Shown one piece after another: positions 7,689 to 15,179 of a stretch of 64,000 nt of DNA. The translations under genes were made by a program, and so were the position numbers. Every line of letters starts with the position of its first letter. The stretch's first letter is position 1. The notes under the pieces were generated by a model, which made no database searches, had not been told where the DNA came from, and saw only the letters and a list, made by a program, of their open reading frames with translations. The DNA is from Roseivivax sp. THAF197b (GTDB lineage: Bacteria; Pseudomonadota; Alphaproteobacteria; Rhodobacterales; Rhodobacteraceae): contig NZ_CP045318.1 of NCBI RefSeq assembly GCF_009363255.1, positions 720,001-784,000 on the forward strand, given 5' to 3'.

Positions 7689-8746
7689 GTGTCCAGTCCG
7701 GGCGGAAGGGCGGTTCCGCGTTCTACGATTCCCATCACCTTGAAGAGTGAGCCCATTTCATCGGGGTGGGTCAACCGGCGATGCGCGGCGATATGGCTCT
7801 CGAGCGCGGCGCCGGAAAGCTTGCGTGCCAATATCTGTGCACGGGACGTGATGCCCAACCGCTCCAGAAAGATCCCCTGCGGCACAATGGCGCTGACCTG
7901 CGCGGGGGAGGCGGCCTGGCCCAGTGCCGCGAAATCGACATGGGCGGTCAGATCGGCACTACCGGGCCGGTCGAGGGCTGAGACCTTCTTGTGCGCGCGG
8001 AGGGCCTGGAACGTATCTCCGAGGCTGGGTCCGCCGCCGTAATCGATCACCAGACCCGCGCCGCCCTGTTGTGCGATGCGGTGGCCAAGCTCTGCCATGG
8101 CGCCCTGGGCCGCGTGGCTGATCTCCACGAGGTCACCGTCCTGCGTGTCGGCCATGCGCGTATCGAGATCGGGCCGGGCGGCGCGTTCGCCCAGCCCGAA
8201 GGTCAGCGTCTCGTCCGCGAGCCCGATCACCCGTTCGCGCCAGCCCGGACCGTCGCGCAGGAATTGCCGCACCGGCAGGGCATCGAAAAACTCGTTCGCC
8301 ACGACGTAAAGCGGCGCCTCGGGCAGGGCGTCGATGGCATCGACCCAATGCGCGGGATGATCGCCGAGGGTCTCGCGCTGACGGGCGCGGAGCGTCGGCG
8401 AGGCCTCGACCAGCGTGACTCGCGCCGCGTCGTGAAAGCCTGGCACTGCGGATGTCGCGCGCAAGAGATCCGCCATGAGCGTGCCGCGACCGGGGCCAAG
8501 CTCCGCCAGCGTGAACTGCGCGGGCGCGCCGTGATCCTGCCAGCATTGTGCCAGGGCAAGGCCGATCAATTCGCCGAACATCTGGCTGATCTCGGGCGCG
8601 GTGGTGAAATCGCCGCCTGCGCCAAGGGGATCGCGCGTGGCGTAATAGCCAAACCGGGGATGGTGCAGGCAATGGTTCATGTATTCGGCGATCGACATCG
8701 GCCCCTCGGCGGCGATCCGGACGCGCAGAAGATCTTCTAGGCTCAT
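7685..8746 (-). CDS. SAM-dependent methyltransferase, NDUFAF7/DUF185 family
   Basis: A 353-residue protein. The opening [59 protein letters not shown] carries the family signature. The SAM-binding [18 protein letters not shown] follows at about residue 85, then [11 protein letters not shown] and [12 protein letters not shown]. The human relative NDUFAF7 dimethylates an arginine in NDUFS2 of complex I; the bacterial role is probably similar but unproven. Its ATG at 8746 overlaps the lgt stop by 4 nt, and its own stop overlaps pgeF. The extra upstream in-frame residues (MACAAGTQ...) lie inside lgt and were left out. Confidence 0.88.
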   Translation of the reverse strand: MSLEDLLRVRIAAEGPMSIAEYMNHCLHHPRFGYYATRDPLGAGGDFTTAPEISQMFGELIGLALAQCWQDHGAPAQFTLAELGPGRGTLMADLLRATSAVPGFHDAARVTLVEASPTLRARQRETLGDHPAHWVDAIDALPEAPLYVVANEFFDALPVRQFLRDGPGWRERVIGLADETLTFGLGERAARPDLDTRMADTQDGDLVEISHAAQGAMAELGHRIAQQGGAGLVIDYGGGPSLGDTFQALRAHKKVSALDRPGSADLTAHVDFAALGQAASPAQVSAIVPQGIFLERLGITSRAQILARKLSGAALESHIAAHRRLTHPDEMGSLFKVMGIVERGTALPPGLDT

Positions 8747-9648
8747 GCCCGGGCGGCCTGTCGGATCTTGCGTGCCCGCAGCACAAGCCACAGCCCCAGC
8801 GCGATCATCGGCAAGGACAGGATCTGGCCCATGGTCAGACCGTAGCCGCCAACATGAAAGGCAAGGCCTAGGGGATTGTCGAAGCTCACGAATTGCGCAT
8901 CGGGCTGGCGGAAGAACTCCACGATGAAACGCGCAAGCCCGTAGCCCGCGACGAATACGCCCGTGACAAGCCCCGGCGCGCGCAGCCCGCCGCGCCGGAA
9001 GGCAAGCCAGAGCAGCACCGCGCCCAGCAGGAGCCCTTCGAGGGCCGCCTCATAGAGTTGCGACGGATGGCGCGCGCAGATCTCGCCCAAGGGCTGCCCG
9101 CAGGATTGCGCCAGATCGCCCGGAAAGACGACGCCCCAGGGCAGGTCCGTCGGACGGCCCCAGAGCTCGGCATTGATGAAATTCGCAACCCGTCCCAGCA
9201 GAAGGCCGGGGGGCGTGGCGATGGCCAGCATGTCGGCGGTGGACAGGATCGGCGCGCCGATCTTCCGGCAATAAAGCAGCATCGCGGCCGCAACGCCGGC
9301 AAGACCGCCATGGAAGGACATCCCGCCCTGCCACACGAAGAGGATCTCCGACGGATTGGCGAGGTAATAGGCGGGCTGGTAGAACAGAACGAAGCCCAGC
9401 CGTCCGCCGAGGATCACGCCCAGAATGATCCAGGTCAGGAAGTCCTCGACCTGCATTCTGGATATGGGCGGCGTCTCTGCGCGCCAGAGCGCGGGGCGCG
9501 CCACAGCCGCCAACGCGATGCGCCAGCCAAGAAGGATGCCCACGATATAGGCCAGCGCGTACCAGCGCAGGGCAAACTCGAACCCGCCAAGCGTGATCGA
9601 GAAGATCTCGGGCGAGATGTCTGGGAAGGGAAGCGCGCCTGTCATCAT
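8743..9648 (-). CDS. lgt: Prolipoprotein diacylglyceryl transferase
   Basis: Inner-membrane enzyme of about 301 residues that transfers diacylglycerol from phosphatidylglycerol to the lipobox Cys of prolipoproteins. Seven or so membrane segments are visible (for example [40 protein letters not shown]). The H-containing LRWYALAYI motif, [11 protein letters not shown] and the signature [17 protein letters not shown] with the essential Arg are intact. The start is uncertain: ATG at 9648 or 9645 gives the usual family N-terminus ([14 protein letters not shown]), while a TTG at 9684 lacks a well-placed ribosome site. First gene of the lgt-methyltransferase-pgeF operon, divergent from ubiK. Confidence 0.93.
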   Translation of the reverse strand: MMTGALPFPDISPEIFSITLGGFEFALRWYALAYIVGILLGWRIALAAVARPALWRAETPPISRMQVEDFLTWIILGVILGGRLGFVLFYQPAYYLANPSEILFVWQGGMSFHGGLAGVAAAMLLYCRKIGAPILSTADMLAIATPPGLLLGRVANFINAELWGRPTDLPWGVVFPGDLAQSCGQPLGEICARHPSQLYEAALEGLLLGAVLLWLAFRRGGLRAPGLVTGVFVAGYGLARFIVEFFRQPDAQFVSFDNPLGLAFHVGGYGLTMGQILSLPMIALGLWLVLRARKIRQAARA

Positions 9649-9740
9649 GCCTGCGGAGAGGCCATGGCCTGCGCGCAGAGTCAACCTTGAGAGATGGCGA
9701 CTTCAGGGCCATATAGAGGGTAACCTTCAAGGAGATATCC

Positions 9741-9986
9741 ATGCAGACCCGCAACAAGGTATTCGACGATCTCAGCCAGCTCATGACGAACGCAATGGGT
9801 GTGGCCCAGGGCGCGAAGTCCGAGGCCGAGACCGCCATGAAATCCATGATGGACCGCTGGCTTGCCGATCGCGACTTCGTGACGCGCGAAGAGTTCGATG
9901 CGGTGCGTGCCATGGCTCAGAAAGCCCGCGAGGAGAACGAGGCCCTGAAGGCCCGTCTCGACGCGATGGAGAACAAGCAGGGCTGA
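9741..9986 (+). CDS. ubiK: Ubiquinone biosynthesis accessory factor UbiK (BMFP domain)
   Basis: An 81-residue, largely helical protein beginning MQTRNKVFDDLSQLMTNAMG, the classic UbiK/YqiC opening. The C-terminal half (FVTREEFDAVRAMAQKAREENEALKARLDAMENK) is the coiled coil that drives trimer formation. UbiK helps the Ubi complex in the aerobic ubiquinone pathway and binds membranes through its N-terminal amphipathic helix. AAGGAG lies just ahead of the ATG. Single-gene unit closed by a terminator at 10008-10046; divergent from lgt. Confidence 0.9.
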   Translation: MQTRNKVFDDLSQLMTNAMGVAQGAKSEAETAMKSMMDRWLADRDFVTREEFDAVRAMAQKAREENEALKARLDAMENKQG

Positions 9987-10007
9987 TCACCGCCCCTGAC
10001 GTTTTGC

Positions 10008-10046
10008 AGGCCGCGCCCCTGGACATCGGGGGTGCGGCCTTTTTCT
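10008..10046 (+). terminator. Terminator of ubiK
   Basis: Stem AGGCCGCGCCCC with GGGGTGCGGCCT (one G-T pair), then a run of T at 10041-10044. It begins 22 bp after the ubiK stop. Confidence 0.9.
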
Positions 10047-10050
10047 TTGC

Positions 10051-10647
10051 TCAGACGATATGCCCGACCAGGCGCCCGGCGAGCCATGCCGCCCCGGCTG
10101 CAATCGCGCCAATCGCCAGCGTCTGGGCGCCCGCCCAGTACCAATGCTGCGCGGTGAAGATGCTTTTCAGCGCGCCGATGGCGAAAAACGCGCATCCCGT
10201 GGCGAGGATGGCGACGGTCCAGGCGTCCTCCAGCGCCGCGATGAAGGGCAAGAGCGGCACGATGCCCGCCACGACGAAGGCCGCGAAGGTCATGGCGGCG
10301 GCAGAGGCCGGATTGCGACCAAGCCGGCCCGGCCCGTCCGGTGCCGTTTCGGGGGCAAGCGCTTGGGCTTCGTTCTCGGCCTGGGTGCCGGAAAAGTTGC
10401 CAAGCGCCATGGAGATTCCGTCGGCGATGAGGTTCGCCGTGCCGAGGATCAGGATGATGGATGCGGGCAGGCCCGCGCCCTGAACGCCCGCCACGACGGC
10501 GAAGGTGGTCACCGCGCCGTCAAAGGCGCCGTAGACCATGTCGCGCAGGTGATACCGGAAAAAGCCGTGAAGCCTGACGGCGGACGCGCCGTTCAATGCG
10601 CCCTGCTGGCCACGTTCGCGGCATGGCCCTGCGCGCAGTCGCGGCAT
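10051..10647 (-). CDS. VIT1/CCC1-type transporter family protein
   Basis: About 198 residues with the vacuolar iron transporter family pattern: YHLRDMVYGAFDGAVTTFAVVAGVQGAGL (first segment with the Asp-Gly), then GTANLIADGISMALGNFSGTQAENE, and three more membrane segments up to GAAWLAGRLVGHIV. Eukaryotic members move Fe2+ or Mn2+; bacterial members are little studied. It is shorter than typical 230-residue members, mainly in the cytoplasmic metal-binding loop. The start is uncertain: the ATG at 10647 overlaps the dksA-like gene by 55 bp; a later GTG or TTG may be used. It follows the DksA-like gene, probably co-transcribed. Confidence 0.72.
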   Translation of the reverse strand: MPRLRAGPCRERGQQGALNGASAVRLHGFFRYHLRDMVYGAFDGAVTTFAVVAGVQGAGLPASIILILGTANLIADGISMALGNFSGTQAENEAQALAPETAPDGPGRLGRNPASAAAMTFAAFVVAGIVPLLPFIAALEDAWTVAILATGCAFFAIGALKSIFTAQHWYWAGAQTLAIGAIAAGAAWLAGRLVGHIV

Positions 10648-10958
10648 TCGGTCGTCGTCGGCACCGCCATCAGACGCTCGGGCGAAATATCGCCGCCACA
10701 GATGCGGCAGAGCCCGTAATCCCCGTCTGCGATGCGCGCGAGGGCGGCATCGATGGCGCGGATTTCCCGCAAACCCACAGCGCCCAGTTTCTCCGACACA
10801 TCGCGATGTTCGGTCTGGATCGCCTGATCCTCGATGTCGCGGTCGAGCACCCGATCAAGCTCGCGGTCGATTTCCGTGGTGCGGGCGAGCAGTTCTTCGC
10901 GCCAGGTCTTCAGGCGGGCAATTTGCGGGCCCCAGTCGCTCTGGCCGGTCTGTGTCAT
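10593..10958 (-). CDS. TraR/DksA family zinc-finger protein
   Basis: A 121-residue protein of the DksA/TraR class. It has an N-terminal coiled coil (about residues 8-60, with alternating acidic and basic residues and DRELDRVLDRDIEDQAIQTEH). The C-terminal zinc finger is CRICGGDISPERLMAVPTTTECRDC, with four Cys in a C-x2-C-x17-C-x2-C layout. Members bind RNA polymerase through the secondary channel; some act with ppGpp. It is shorter than DksA proper. GGAGAC lies ahead of the ATG at 10958. An FNR-type box sits 67 bp upstream, suggesting control by oxygen. A longer open frame upstream is antisense to the ACR3 gene and is not real. Confidence 0.85.
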   Translation of the reverse strand: MTQTGQSDWGPQIARLKTWREELLARTTEIDRELDRVLDRDIEDQAIQTEHRDVSEKLGAVGLREIRAIDAALARIADGDYGLCRICGGDISPERLMAVPTTTECRDCAQGHAANVASRAH

Positions 10959-11024
10959 GGGATGTCTCCGTTGAAGGGTATGTGGAACGGGATCGAGCAT
11001 AGCGGCGCGGGGTGAGGCCCGGCG

Positions 11025-11038
11025 TTGATCCACGTCAA
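11025..11038. promoter_or_regulatory. FNR/CRP-type box between the dksA-like and ACR3 genes
   Basis: TTGATCCACGTCAA matches the FNR box TTGAT-N4-ATCAA at 9 of 10 defined positions. It lies 67 bp upstream of the DksA-like start (minus strand) and 137 bp upstream of the ACR3 start. FnrL or a Dnr-type regulator is the likely binder. Confidence 0.55.
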
Positions 11039-11174
11039 AGGCAGCGCGCGCGGGAGCGGCACGCTCTTGTCGAGATCTCCGGCGCACGACGCGATCACCG
11101 GGCCGCGCGGCTTTCGACCTTGCCGCGCAAGTCGCTTCTCGACTTGGTTCACGCGGACCTGTAAGCGCCGATTC

Positions 11175-12182
11175 ATGGGTATTTTCGAACGCTATCTCAG
11201 TCTTTGGATCGCGCTTGCCATGGCGGGCGGCATTCTCCTCGGCAGCACGGCGCCGGGCTTGGTGGATGCGGTCGCGGCCGCCGAGGTGGCCAGCGTCAAC
11301 CTCGTGGTCGCGGTCCTCATCTGGGCGATGGTCTATCCGATGATGGTGGGCGTCGATCCGAGCAGTCTGAAAGACGTGGCCAAACAGCCCAAGGGCCTTG
11401 CGATCACCTTGATCGTGAACTGGCTTATCAAGCCGTTCACGATGGCGGCGCTGGGTGTGCTTTTCTTCGAGGTGGTCTTTGCGGATCTCGTGGCACCGGA
11501 GGATGCGCAGCAATATATCGCCGGGTTGATCCTGCTCGGGGCCGCGCCCTGCACGGCGATGGTCTTCGTCTGGTCGCAGCTCACGCGCGGCGATGAGAGC
11601 TACACGCTGTTTCAGGTGTCGATCAACGATCTGGTGATGGTGTTCGCCTTTGCGCCCATCGTGGCGGTCCTGCTGGGCGTGACGGAAATCGCCGTGCCGT
11701 GGGAGACGCTCGTGCTCTCCGTGGTGATGTTCGTCGCCCTGCCTTTGGCGGCGGGCATCTGGACGCGCAAATTGCTGGGCAGCGCGGCGCGGATCGACGC
11801 CTTTCGCGACCGGATCAAGCCCTGGTCCATCGTCGGTCTGATTGCGACCGTGGTGATCCTGTTCGGCCTGCAGGGTCAGGTGATCCTCGACCGCCCGCTG
11901 GTCATCGCCCTCATCGCGGTGCCGATCCTGATCCAGTCCTACGGCATCTTCGCGCTGGCCTACGCGGCGGCCTGGGTGTTGCGCGTCCCGCACAGGATCG
12001 CCGCACCCTGCGCCCTGATCGGCACGTCGAATTTCTTCGAGCTAGCGGTCGCGGTTGCCATCAGCCTTTTCGGCCTGAACTCCGGTGCCGCGCTCGCCAC
12101 GGTTGTCGGGGTGCTGGTGGAAGTGCCGGTCATGCTGTCCCTCGTGGCGTTCGTGAACCGCACGCGCCGGGGCTTCGCCTGA
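11175..12182 (+). CDS. ACR3 family arsenite efflux transporter
   Basis: A 335-residue membrane protein with ten predicted segments. It starts [23 protein letters not shown] and carries the ACR3 signature [19 protein letters not shown], whose Cys is essential in studied members. Other family motifs are [27 protein letters not shown] and [19 protein letters not shown]. It exports arsenite by proton antiport. There is no arsR, arsC or arsH beside it, so control is not by the usual arsenic operon. No good ribosome site precedes the ATG at 11175; upstream in-frame residues look non-coding. Confidence 0.9.
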   Translation: MGIFERYLSLWIALAMAGGILLGSTAPGLVDAVAAAEVASVNLVVAVLIWAMVYPMMVGVDPSSLKDVAKQPKGLAITLIVNWLIKPFTMAALGVLFFEVVFADLVAPEDAQQYIAGLILLGAAPCTAMVFVWSQLTRGDESYTLFQVSINDLVMVFAFAPIVAVLLGVTEIAVPWETLVLSVVMFVALPLAAGIWTRKLLGSAARIDAFRDRIKPWSIVGLIATVVILFGLQGQVILDRPLVIALIAVPILIQSYGIFALAYAAAWVLRVPHRIAAPCALIGTSNFFELAVAVAISLFGLNSGAALATVVGVLVEVPVMLSLVAFVNRTRRGFA

Positions 12183-12308
12183 GATCGGTCACGTCGGGGG
12201 CTTAACGCGCTAGCAGGTCAGGCGAACCCGGGCGTGCGCATGACAGCGTTCGTGAGCATGTTCCGACGAAAGCCCTGTGCTTCGGTCCGTCCATTTACAT
12301 TGGCGCGC

Positions 12309-12725
12309 TCAGCTCATCTTGGAGACATGCGCCGATACGATGCGCCAGCCGATCTCCGGGAATCGGACCAGTGTCTGCGTTTGCCGACCGATCTTAGGCT
12401 CGCCGTCCCGCGTGAACTCGGCATGGGTCGTCGCGAAATCCCGCCCGTAGGTGCGGATTTCCACGCGGGTCAGGGTGCGCATCAGCCCTTTGCCGGGGCG
12501 GGCCTTGCGAAAAGCTTCGATCTCCTCGGTGCCGTAGAGGTTCTCGGTCGCGCCAAGGCGGATCGTGTGCGCGCTGTCCCAGAAGAGCCGCTGGAGAACC
12601 GGGATATCGTTGCTCACAAGGGCTTCTTCGTACGTGTCGAACACGGCCTGCACCTCGGCCAGTATCTCGGGGCGGTTGACCTCTGTTTGCGGAAGGCCGG
12701 GCGCGGTTTGCGGATCGTCTGTCAT
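12309..12725 (-). CDS. NTF2-like protein, HpxZ/DUF3225 type
   Basis: A 138-residue protein of the SnoaL/NTF2 fold, close to AtzH/HpxZ: NRPEILAEVQAVFDTYEEALVSNDIPVLQRLFWDSAHTIRLGATENLYGTEEIEAFRKARP, then a REFATTHAEF-like strand and GRQTQTLVRFPEIGWRIVSAHVS. In Klebsiella hpxZ lies in the oxalurate gene cluster, and AtzH-type proteins accompany AtzE-type amidases. Here the start codon overlaps the stop of an amidase gene (ATGA), giving the same pairing. It may serve as a subunit or a hydratase-like helper of the amidase. Last gene of the operon. Confidence 0.8.
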   Translation of the reverse strand: MTDDPQTAPGLPQTEVNRPEILAEVQAVFDTYEEALVSNDIPVLQRLFWDSAHTIRLGATENLYGTEEIEAFRKARPGKGLMRTLTRVEIRTYGRDFATTHAEFTRDGEPKIGRQTQTLVRFPEIGWRIVSAHVSKMS

Positions 12726-13882
12726 CTTCGGAACATCTCCTGCGCGGTGGCAATCAGGTCGGCATCGCGGCCGCGCGCGCCGACCAGCGACAGGCCAAGC
12801 GGAAGGCCATCCGGGCCCCTGACCGGCATCGTCAGTTGTGGCAATCCGCCGTGCCCGGCGATGCAAAGCAGGGTGATTGCGCGGGTCCGGAAGCGATCGA
12901 GTTCCGCCTCCGTCGCCGTCAGACGCGGTGCGGGGCCGGGCGTCGTCGGGAGAAGCAGGCAGGTGCCGGGCGGGATAGCGGCCTCCAACATCTCCACGAT
13001 CCGCGCACGCAGGCTCCGCGCCCGGTCGAATTGCGCATCCGCCAGGCGCGATGCCGCCTGAAAACGCTCCGCGATACCGGGACCGAAGGCGGGTTTCGTC
13101 TTCGAGACCCAGGCGCCAAGCGTCTGCCAAATCTCAAAGGCCTGATGGATGCGGAAGCATTCGAACCACTCGGCCAGCGCGCCATCCGCCGCGAGGGGCG
13201 CGGGGTCAATCGGCGCGTCGGGCAGAGCGGCCTGCAAGGCCGAGGCCGTGCCAGGCTCGGCCAGACCCCAAAGATCACGCGGCGCGCGCAGGGTCGTCAG
13301 GCACGTGGCCGAAGCCGTCTCTCCGCGTCCCACGTCGAGGACCCGCGCCATCAGCGACAGATCCCGCGTGAAAAAGCCGGGCGTGTCGTAGCTGGGCGCG
13401 AGTGGTACAAGCCCGTCGGCGGGCAGGCTGCCATGGGTCGGACGCAGCCCGTATGTTCCTGTGAAGGCCGCGGGCACCCGGACCGATCCGCCGGTATCGG
13501 TGCCGATCCCGATATCGACCGCGCCCGACGCGGTCAGCACGGCCGAGCCAGAGGATGAGCCGCCGGGCACGCGGTCGGGGGCGGCCGGATTCACCGGCGT
13601 GCCGTAGCGCGCATTCCTGCCGATGATCGAATAGGCCAACTCGTCGAGCTGGGACTTGCCCGGCACCGTCACGCCCGCGTCGAGAAAACGCGACACCAGC
13701 GAGCCGGTCCTCTCTGCGGGCGTATGGGTGTCGCGCCATTCGGGATTGCCGTTGCCGGTGACATATCCCGCGATGTCGAAATTGTCCTTCACGGCCACGG
13801 AGAGCCCGGCCAAAGGCCCGTCCGCCCGGACCCTGAGGGGCGGATCGAAGTGCCGGATGAAGGGATCACAGGGTTGCGTCAC
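12722..13882 (-). CDS. Amidase signature family hydrolase
   Basis: A 386-residue amidase. The Ser-cisSer-Lys triad is visible: Lys in LSVAVKDNFDIAG, cis-Ser in PGGSSSGSAV and the nucleophile Ser in TDTGGSVRVPA. It hydrolyses an amide or urea-type bond; the substrate is not fixed by sequence, although the pairing with an HpxZ-like protein recalls AtzE-type enzymes acting on small ureides. It is shorter than AtzE (about 460 residues). The GTG at 13882 was chosen because AAGGAG lies 8 nt ahead; a TTG further upstream has none. It sits between an amidohydrolase gene and the NTF2-like gene. Confidence 0.85.
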   Translation of the reverse strand: MTQPCDPFIRHFDPPLRVRADGPLAGLSVAVKDNFDIAGYVTGNGNPEWRDTHTPAERTGSLVSRFLDAGVTVPGKSQLDELAYSIIGRNARYGTPVNPAAPDRVPGGSSSGSAVLTASGAVDIGIGTDTGGSVRVPAAFTGTYGLRPTHGSLPADGLVPLAPSYDTPGFFTRDLSLMARVLDVGRGETASATCLTTLRAPRDLWGLAEPGTASALQAALPDAPIDPAPLAADGALAEWFECFRIHQAFEIWQTLGAWVSKTKPAFGPGIAERFQAASRLADAQFDRARSLRARIVEMLEAAIPPGTCLLLPTTPGPAPRLTATEAELDRFRTRAITLLCIAGHGGLPQLTMPVRGPDGLPLGLSLVGARGRDADLIATAQEMFRR

Positions 13883-13925
13883 CGAAGATGCTCCTTGTCT
13901 GCGCAAGACGAGAGGGCGGGCATTC

Positions 13926-15179
13926 TCATCCCGCGAGCGCCGTGGCCTGCGGCAGGCCGGGTCGAAGAAGGCGGGGTTGCGGCGCTTCGAAACTCGGCTT
14001 TCCAGCCTTCACGCCCCAGATGGGCCGTCCGATCTCGGCCACGGCGTCGGCGCGGCTGGTGCAGGGCAGGGCGACAAGATCGGCGGGCGCGCCTTCGCGG
14101 ATGACAGGATCGCGCCCCATCAGGCGGAACGGCGCCTCTGTGACCATCGCGAAGGTGTCGCGCAGCGCCTCGGGACTGCCAAGCTGGGCGACATTGGCAA
14201 AGAGGTTCGCCATGCGCGGCAACGAGCAATCGCCGTAAGGTGTGAACGGGTTCAGCACGTTGTTGGTGGCTACCGTGCAGCAAACCCCCGCCGCGTGGAA
14301 CTTGTGGGCCGGTGCGACGCCGCGCGGCACGGCATGGTCGTGATCGCGGCCCGTCATGAAGAGGTCGGTCGCGGGCAGGACGGTCAGGGTGATGCCTGCA
14401 TCGCGCATCAGCGCAATGGTCTCGGCCAGCCTCTCGTGCGGCAGCATGGAGAGTTTCGTTACATGGCCGATGGCGACGCGGCCCTGCATGCCATGCGCGA
14501 TGGCCTCGCGGGCGACCCAATCGAGGTGTCGCCAGCTTGTATCGAGATCGAAATCGAGGTGGAAATCGAGCTCCACATCGTAGTCTCGCGCCATCGCGAA
14601 CAGCCGCTTGATCTGCCCCTCGGGATCGGTGTCGGTATAGGGGCATCCGCCCAGAAGATCGGCGCCCTGTTCCAGCGCTGCGCGCAGCAATTCCTCGGTG
14701 CCGGGATAGTTCCGCAAGCCTTCCTGCGGGAAGACGCAGATCTGCAGCTCGACGCCCCAGGCATAATCCTCCTTGAGCTGCCGGACCGCTTCGAAGCCCG
14801 CAAGGCCGACGCCGGGATCGATCTCGACCTGGGTGCGGATGAGGGTCGTGCCCTGACCGATGGCCTTGTCCAGCACGCGGGCCCCACGATCATAAACGTC
14901 CTGGCTCGTGAAGTCGCGCTTGGCGGCGCTGACCGCATTGATGGCGCCCTGAAGCGTGCCGGAAGGGTTGGCCGCCCGGTCGAGAAGACAGGCCTTGTCG
15001 AGATGCAGGTGGCTGTCGGCAAATCCCGCGATGACCAGACCGCCCCCGGCATCGAGCGCGCGCGCATCCGTGTCGATCTGCCGGGCGATCGTTTCGATCC
15101 GTCCGTTGAGAATGCCCAGGTCCATGGGCTGTCCGGCATCTTCGAGCCGGGCGTTCCGGACCACGAGGTCGAGCGTCAT
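13926..15179 (-). CDS. Cytosine-deaminase-like amidohydrolase with altered active site
   Basis: A 417-residue amidohydrolase-superfamily protein. By eye it lines up with E. coli cytosine deaminase over its whole length: ADSHLHLDKA (metal His pair), VELQICVFPQEGL, LDFHLDF (third metal His), GHVTKL (fourth His), and ATNNVLNPFTPYGD. At two places acids are lost: the deaminase HCDE glutamate is Phe here, and the HDD aspartate is Asn (TNN). It is therefore unlikely to be a simple cytosine deaminase; it may hydrolyse another ring or have an altered metal centre. It overlaps the transporter gene by 4 nt (ATGA), so its substrate is probably what the Liv-type system imports. Confidence 0.8.
   Translation of the reverse strand: MTLDLVVRNARLEDAGQPMDLGILNGRIETIARQIDTDARALDAGGGLVIAGFADSHLHLDKACLLDRAANPSGTLQGAINAVSAAKRDFTSQDVYDRGARVLDKAIGQGTTLIRTQVEIDPGVGLAGFEAVRQLKEDYAWGVELQICVFPQEGLRNYPGTEELLRAALEQGADLLGGCPYTDTDPEGQIKRLFAMARDYDVELDFHLDFDLDTSWRHLDWVAREAIAHGMQGRVAIGHVTKLSMLPHERLAETIALMRDAGITLTVLPATDLFMTGRDHDHAVPRGVAPAHKFHAAGVCCTVATNNVLNPFTPYGDCSLPRMANLFANVAQLGSPEALRDTFAMVTEAPFRLMGRDPVIREGAPADLVALPCTSRADAVAEIGRPIWGVKAGKPSFEAPQPRLLRPGLPQATALAG

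Noticed and set aside
10959..11993. N-terminal extension of the DksA-like frame
   Set aside because: It runs antisense through the ACR3 gene; the DksA-like protein has a good start at 10958.
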